Shown in pieces: positions 63,235-64,000 of a DNA stretch of 64,000 nucleotides. Below the pieces are notes generated by a model. The model was not told the origin of the DNA. It saw only the letters and a list, made by a program, of their open reading frames with translations, and did no database searches. A program made the translations under genes and the position numbers. Location: positions 62,001-126,000 of the forward strand of contig NZ_LNYE01000023.1 in the NCBI RefSeq assembly GCF_001467695.1. The letters are read 5' to 3'. How positions within the stretch are numbered: position 1 is the stretch's first letter; each line of letters begins with the position of its first letter. This stretch comes from Legionella gratiana. Its GTDB lineage: Bacteria; Pseudomonadota; Gammaproteobacteria; Legionellales; Legionellaceae.

Positions 63235-63694
63235 TATAGCACTCCATAGCTACGCCTATATATGTATCATTTTAGTATAAATTTGCACGTTAGAACGATT
63301 TTTTAATTTTTTATTACTCTTATTTTTAACAACTTAAGTAAATTGGGGGTGTGCAAAGTATTTCAGGTGTATCGAAATAATAATTTGTATATACTAGAGT
63401 CTGTTGACCAATCTACGATACTGACCAAAATGGTGTGATTTTATGCGCTCCGATACTCACATACTTCATGTATGCTATGTTTCGGTGCTCTAAAATCACC
63501 CCATTGTGGCTCAGTCTTGCGAATTGTCAACAGACCCTAGACCGTGTTGACAACTTATTCTAAGTTGACCACTTTTCATGCTTTATAAGATTTGATGAAG
63601 AAGATTTGATTCATAGAAATCATTATTGCTTTAATGATCGAAGAGCGATGCAAATGTCAACGGTTCCTAACAAATATAATTATAGATTGTGAAT
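63235..63694. other. Gene-free gap of 460 bases holding a long hairpin element
   Basis: The gap lies between divergent genes. It contains the 147-bp hairpin at 63394-63540, followed by another GTTGAC word at 63546. Apart from AT-rich promoter-like DNA beside both genes I see nothing else. Confidence 0.55.
63394..63540. repeat. 147-bp imperfect hairpin element, CTAGAGTCTGTTGAC ends
   Basis: The left half (CTAGAGTCTGTTGACCAAT..., TGGTGTGATTTTATGCGCTC, CGATACTCACATAC) pairs along almost its whole length with the right half (GTATGCTATGTTTCGG, TGCTCTAAAATCACCCCA, ATTGTCAACAGACCCTAG), with TTCAT as loop. No coding potential. The AGGGTCTGTTGAC end is shared with 2999-3020 and partly with 13307-13324, so this is a dispersed family. 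Confidence 0.75.
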
Positions 63695-64000
63695 ATGCAA
63701 AAATTTGGTCGCTTTATTTTAAAACTATTCGGTTGGAAAATTGTAGGTGAATTACCTAAAGATAAGAAATATCTGGTTGTTGTTGCTCCGCATACTAGTA
63801 ATTGGGATTTCGCCGTTGGTTTATTTGCACGCTTTGCAATCGGAGTTAAGATTCATTTTTTAGCTAAAAATCAACTGTTCTTTTTTCCTTTGAGTTTCCT
63901 ATTACGAGTACTTGGTGGGGCACCTGTTGATCGCTCCAAAAAAAATAAGACAGTTGACCAAGTAGTTGAAATATTCCGCTCTCGTGACGAGTTTAAGTTA
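63695..64000 (+). CDS. Lysophospholipid acyltransferase (PlsC-like), partial
   Basis: The first 102 residues of a glycerol-3-phosphate-type acyltransferase; the frame is open to the window edge. Start at ATG 63695. The HX4D catalytic motif is seen in VAPHTSNWDFAVG at about residues 32-44, and the substrate-binding FLLRVLGGAPVDRSKKNK at about 70-87 fits the PlsC family. It would acylate lysophosphatidic acid or a similar lipid at the inner membrane. Confidence 0.85.
   Translation, partial: MQKFGRFILKLFGWKIVGELPKDKKYLVVVAPHTSNWDFAVGLFARFAIGVKIHFLAKNQLFFFPLSFLLRVLGGAPVDRSKKNKTVDQVVEIFRSRDEFKL

Overview
The window looks like a chromosomal segment of a Legionella or a close relative. The DNA is AT-rich. 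The left part carries a minor-pilin cluster, a candidate Dot/Icm-type effector, two MFS carriers with phosphopentomutase, and hslVU, an order I recall from Legionella pneumophila but could not check. Several proteins of no known family have the glutamate-rich tails common in Dot/Icm substrates. There is no rRNA, tRNA, CRISPR array, prophage or transposase that I can see.

Layout. 1-1.7 kb: minus-strand minor pilins (FimT/GspH-like, PilV, PilW; PilW runs off the left edge). 1.9-4.4 kb: exported polysaccharide deacetylase and a duplicated-domain candidate effector. 4.9-12.5 kb: ArnT/PMT-type glycosyltransferase, two MFS carriers plus DeoB, then HslV-HslU behind a candidate sigma-32 promoter. 12.8-16.6 kb: small Legionella-type protein, WrbA-like flavoprotein, two tandem ExoIII paralogues, Dps, L31. 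16.8-20.8 kb: short malic enzyme and a second MFS pair. 21-25.6 kb: two large proteins of unknown function around an orphan Dam methylase. 25.8-36 kb: PhyH-type oxygenase, MHS symporter with exported nucleoside hydrolase, exported beta-carbonic anhydrase, APC permease, TerC, TauE/SafE, HtpX, NDH-2.

36-41 kb: a malonate decarboxylase operon, mdcA-mdcCD-mdcE-mdcG-mdcB, in which the acyl carrier protein (MdcC) is fused to the beta subunit (MdcD). No mdcH, transporter or regulator gene is adjacent. 41-45.4 kb: unknown protein, lone cNMP-binding domain, DipZ-like CcdA-thioredoxin fusion, DUF4442 hotdog protein, CsbD and PRC-barrel stress proteins. 45.6-50 kb: a complete cyanophycin cassette (cyanophycin synthetase, cyanophycinase, isoaspartyl peptidase) behind a promoter whose spacer holds a perfect 20-bp palindrome. 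50-55 kb: LysR regulator, small exported protein, a calpain-like (C2) cysteine protease that is a good effector candidate, a GloVer-repeat secreted protein and a DUF1328 membrane peptide absent from simple long-ORF lists. 55-64 kb: two HAAAP aromatic amino-acid permeases, an OmpA-domain lipoprotein, a candidate effector, a RecB/AddB-like nuclease, a membrane protein and the start of a lysophospholipid acyltransferase.

Gaps between genes hold many palindromic elements of several families: a 40-bp palindrome (two full copies, one decayed), TAGGGTCTGT-type palindromes with one 147-bp hairpin, GTAGGTTGG hairpins, and GCTTTCGC-loop hairpins. The two main metabolic themes are storage and reuse of nitrogen and carbon (cyanophycin, malonate, malate) and nucleoside use (DeoB with two MFS carriers; MHS carrier with nucleoside hydrolase). 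Function calls rest on motifs read by eye; no database search was run.
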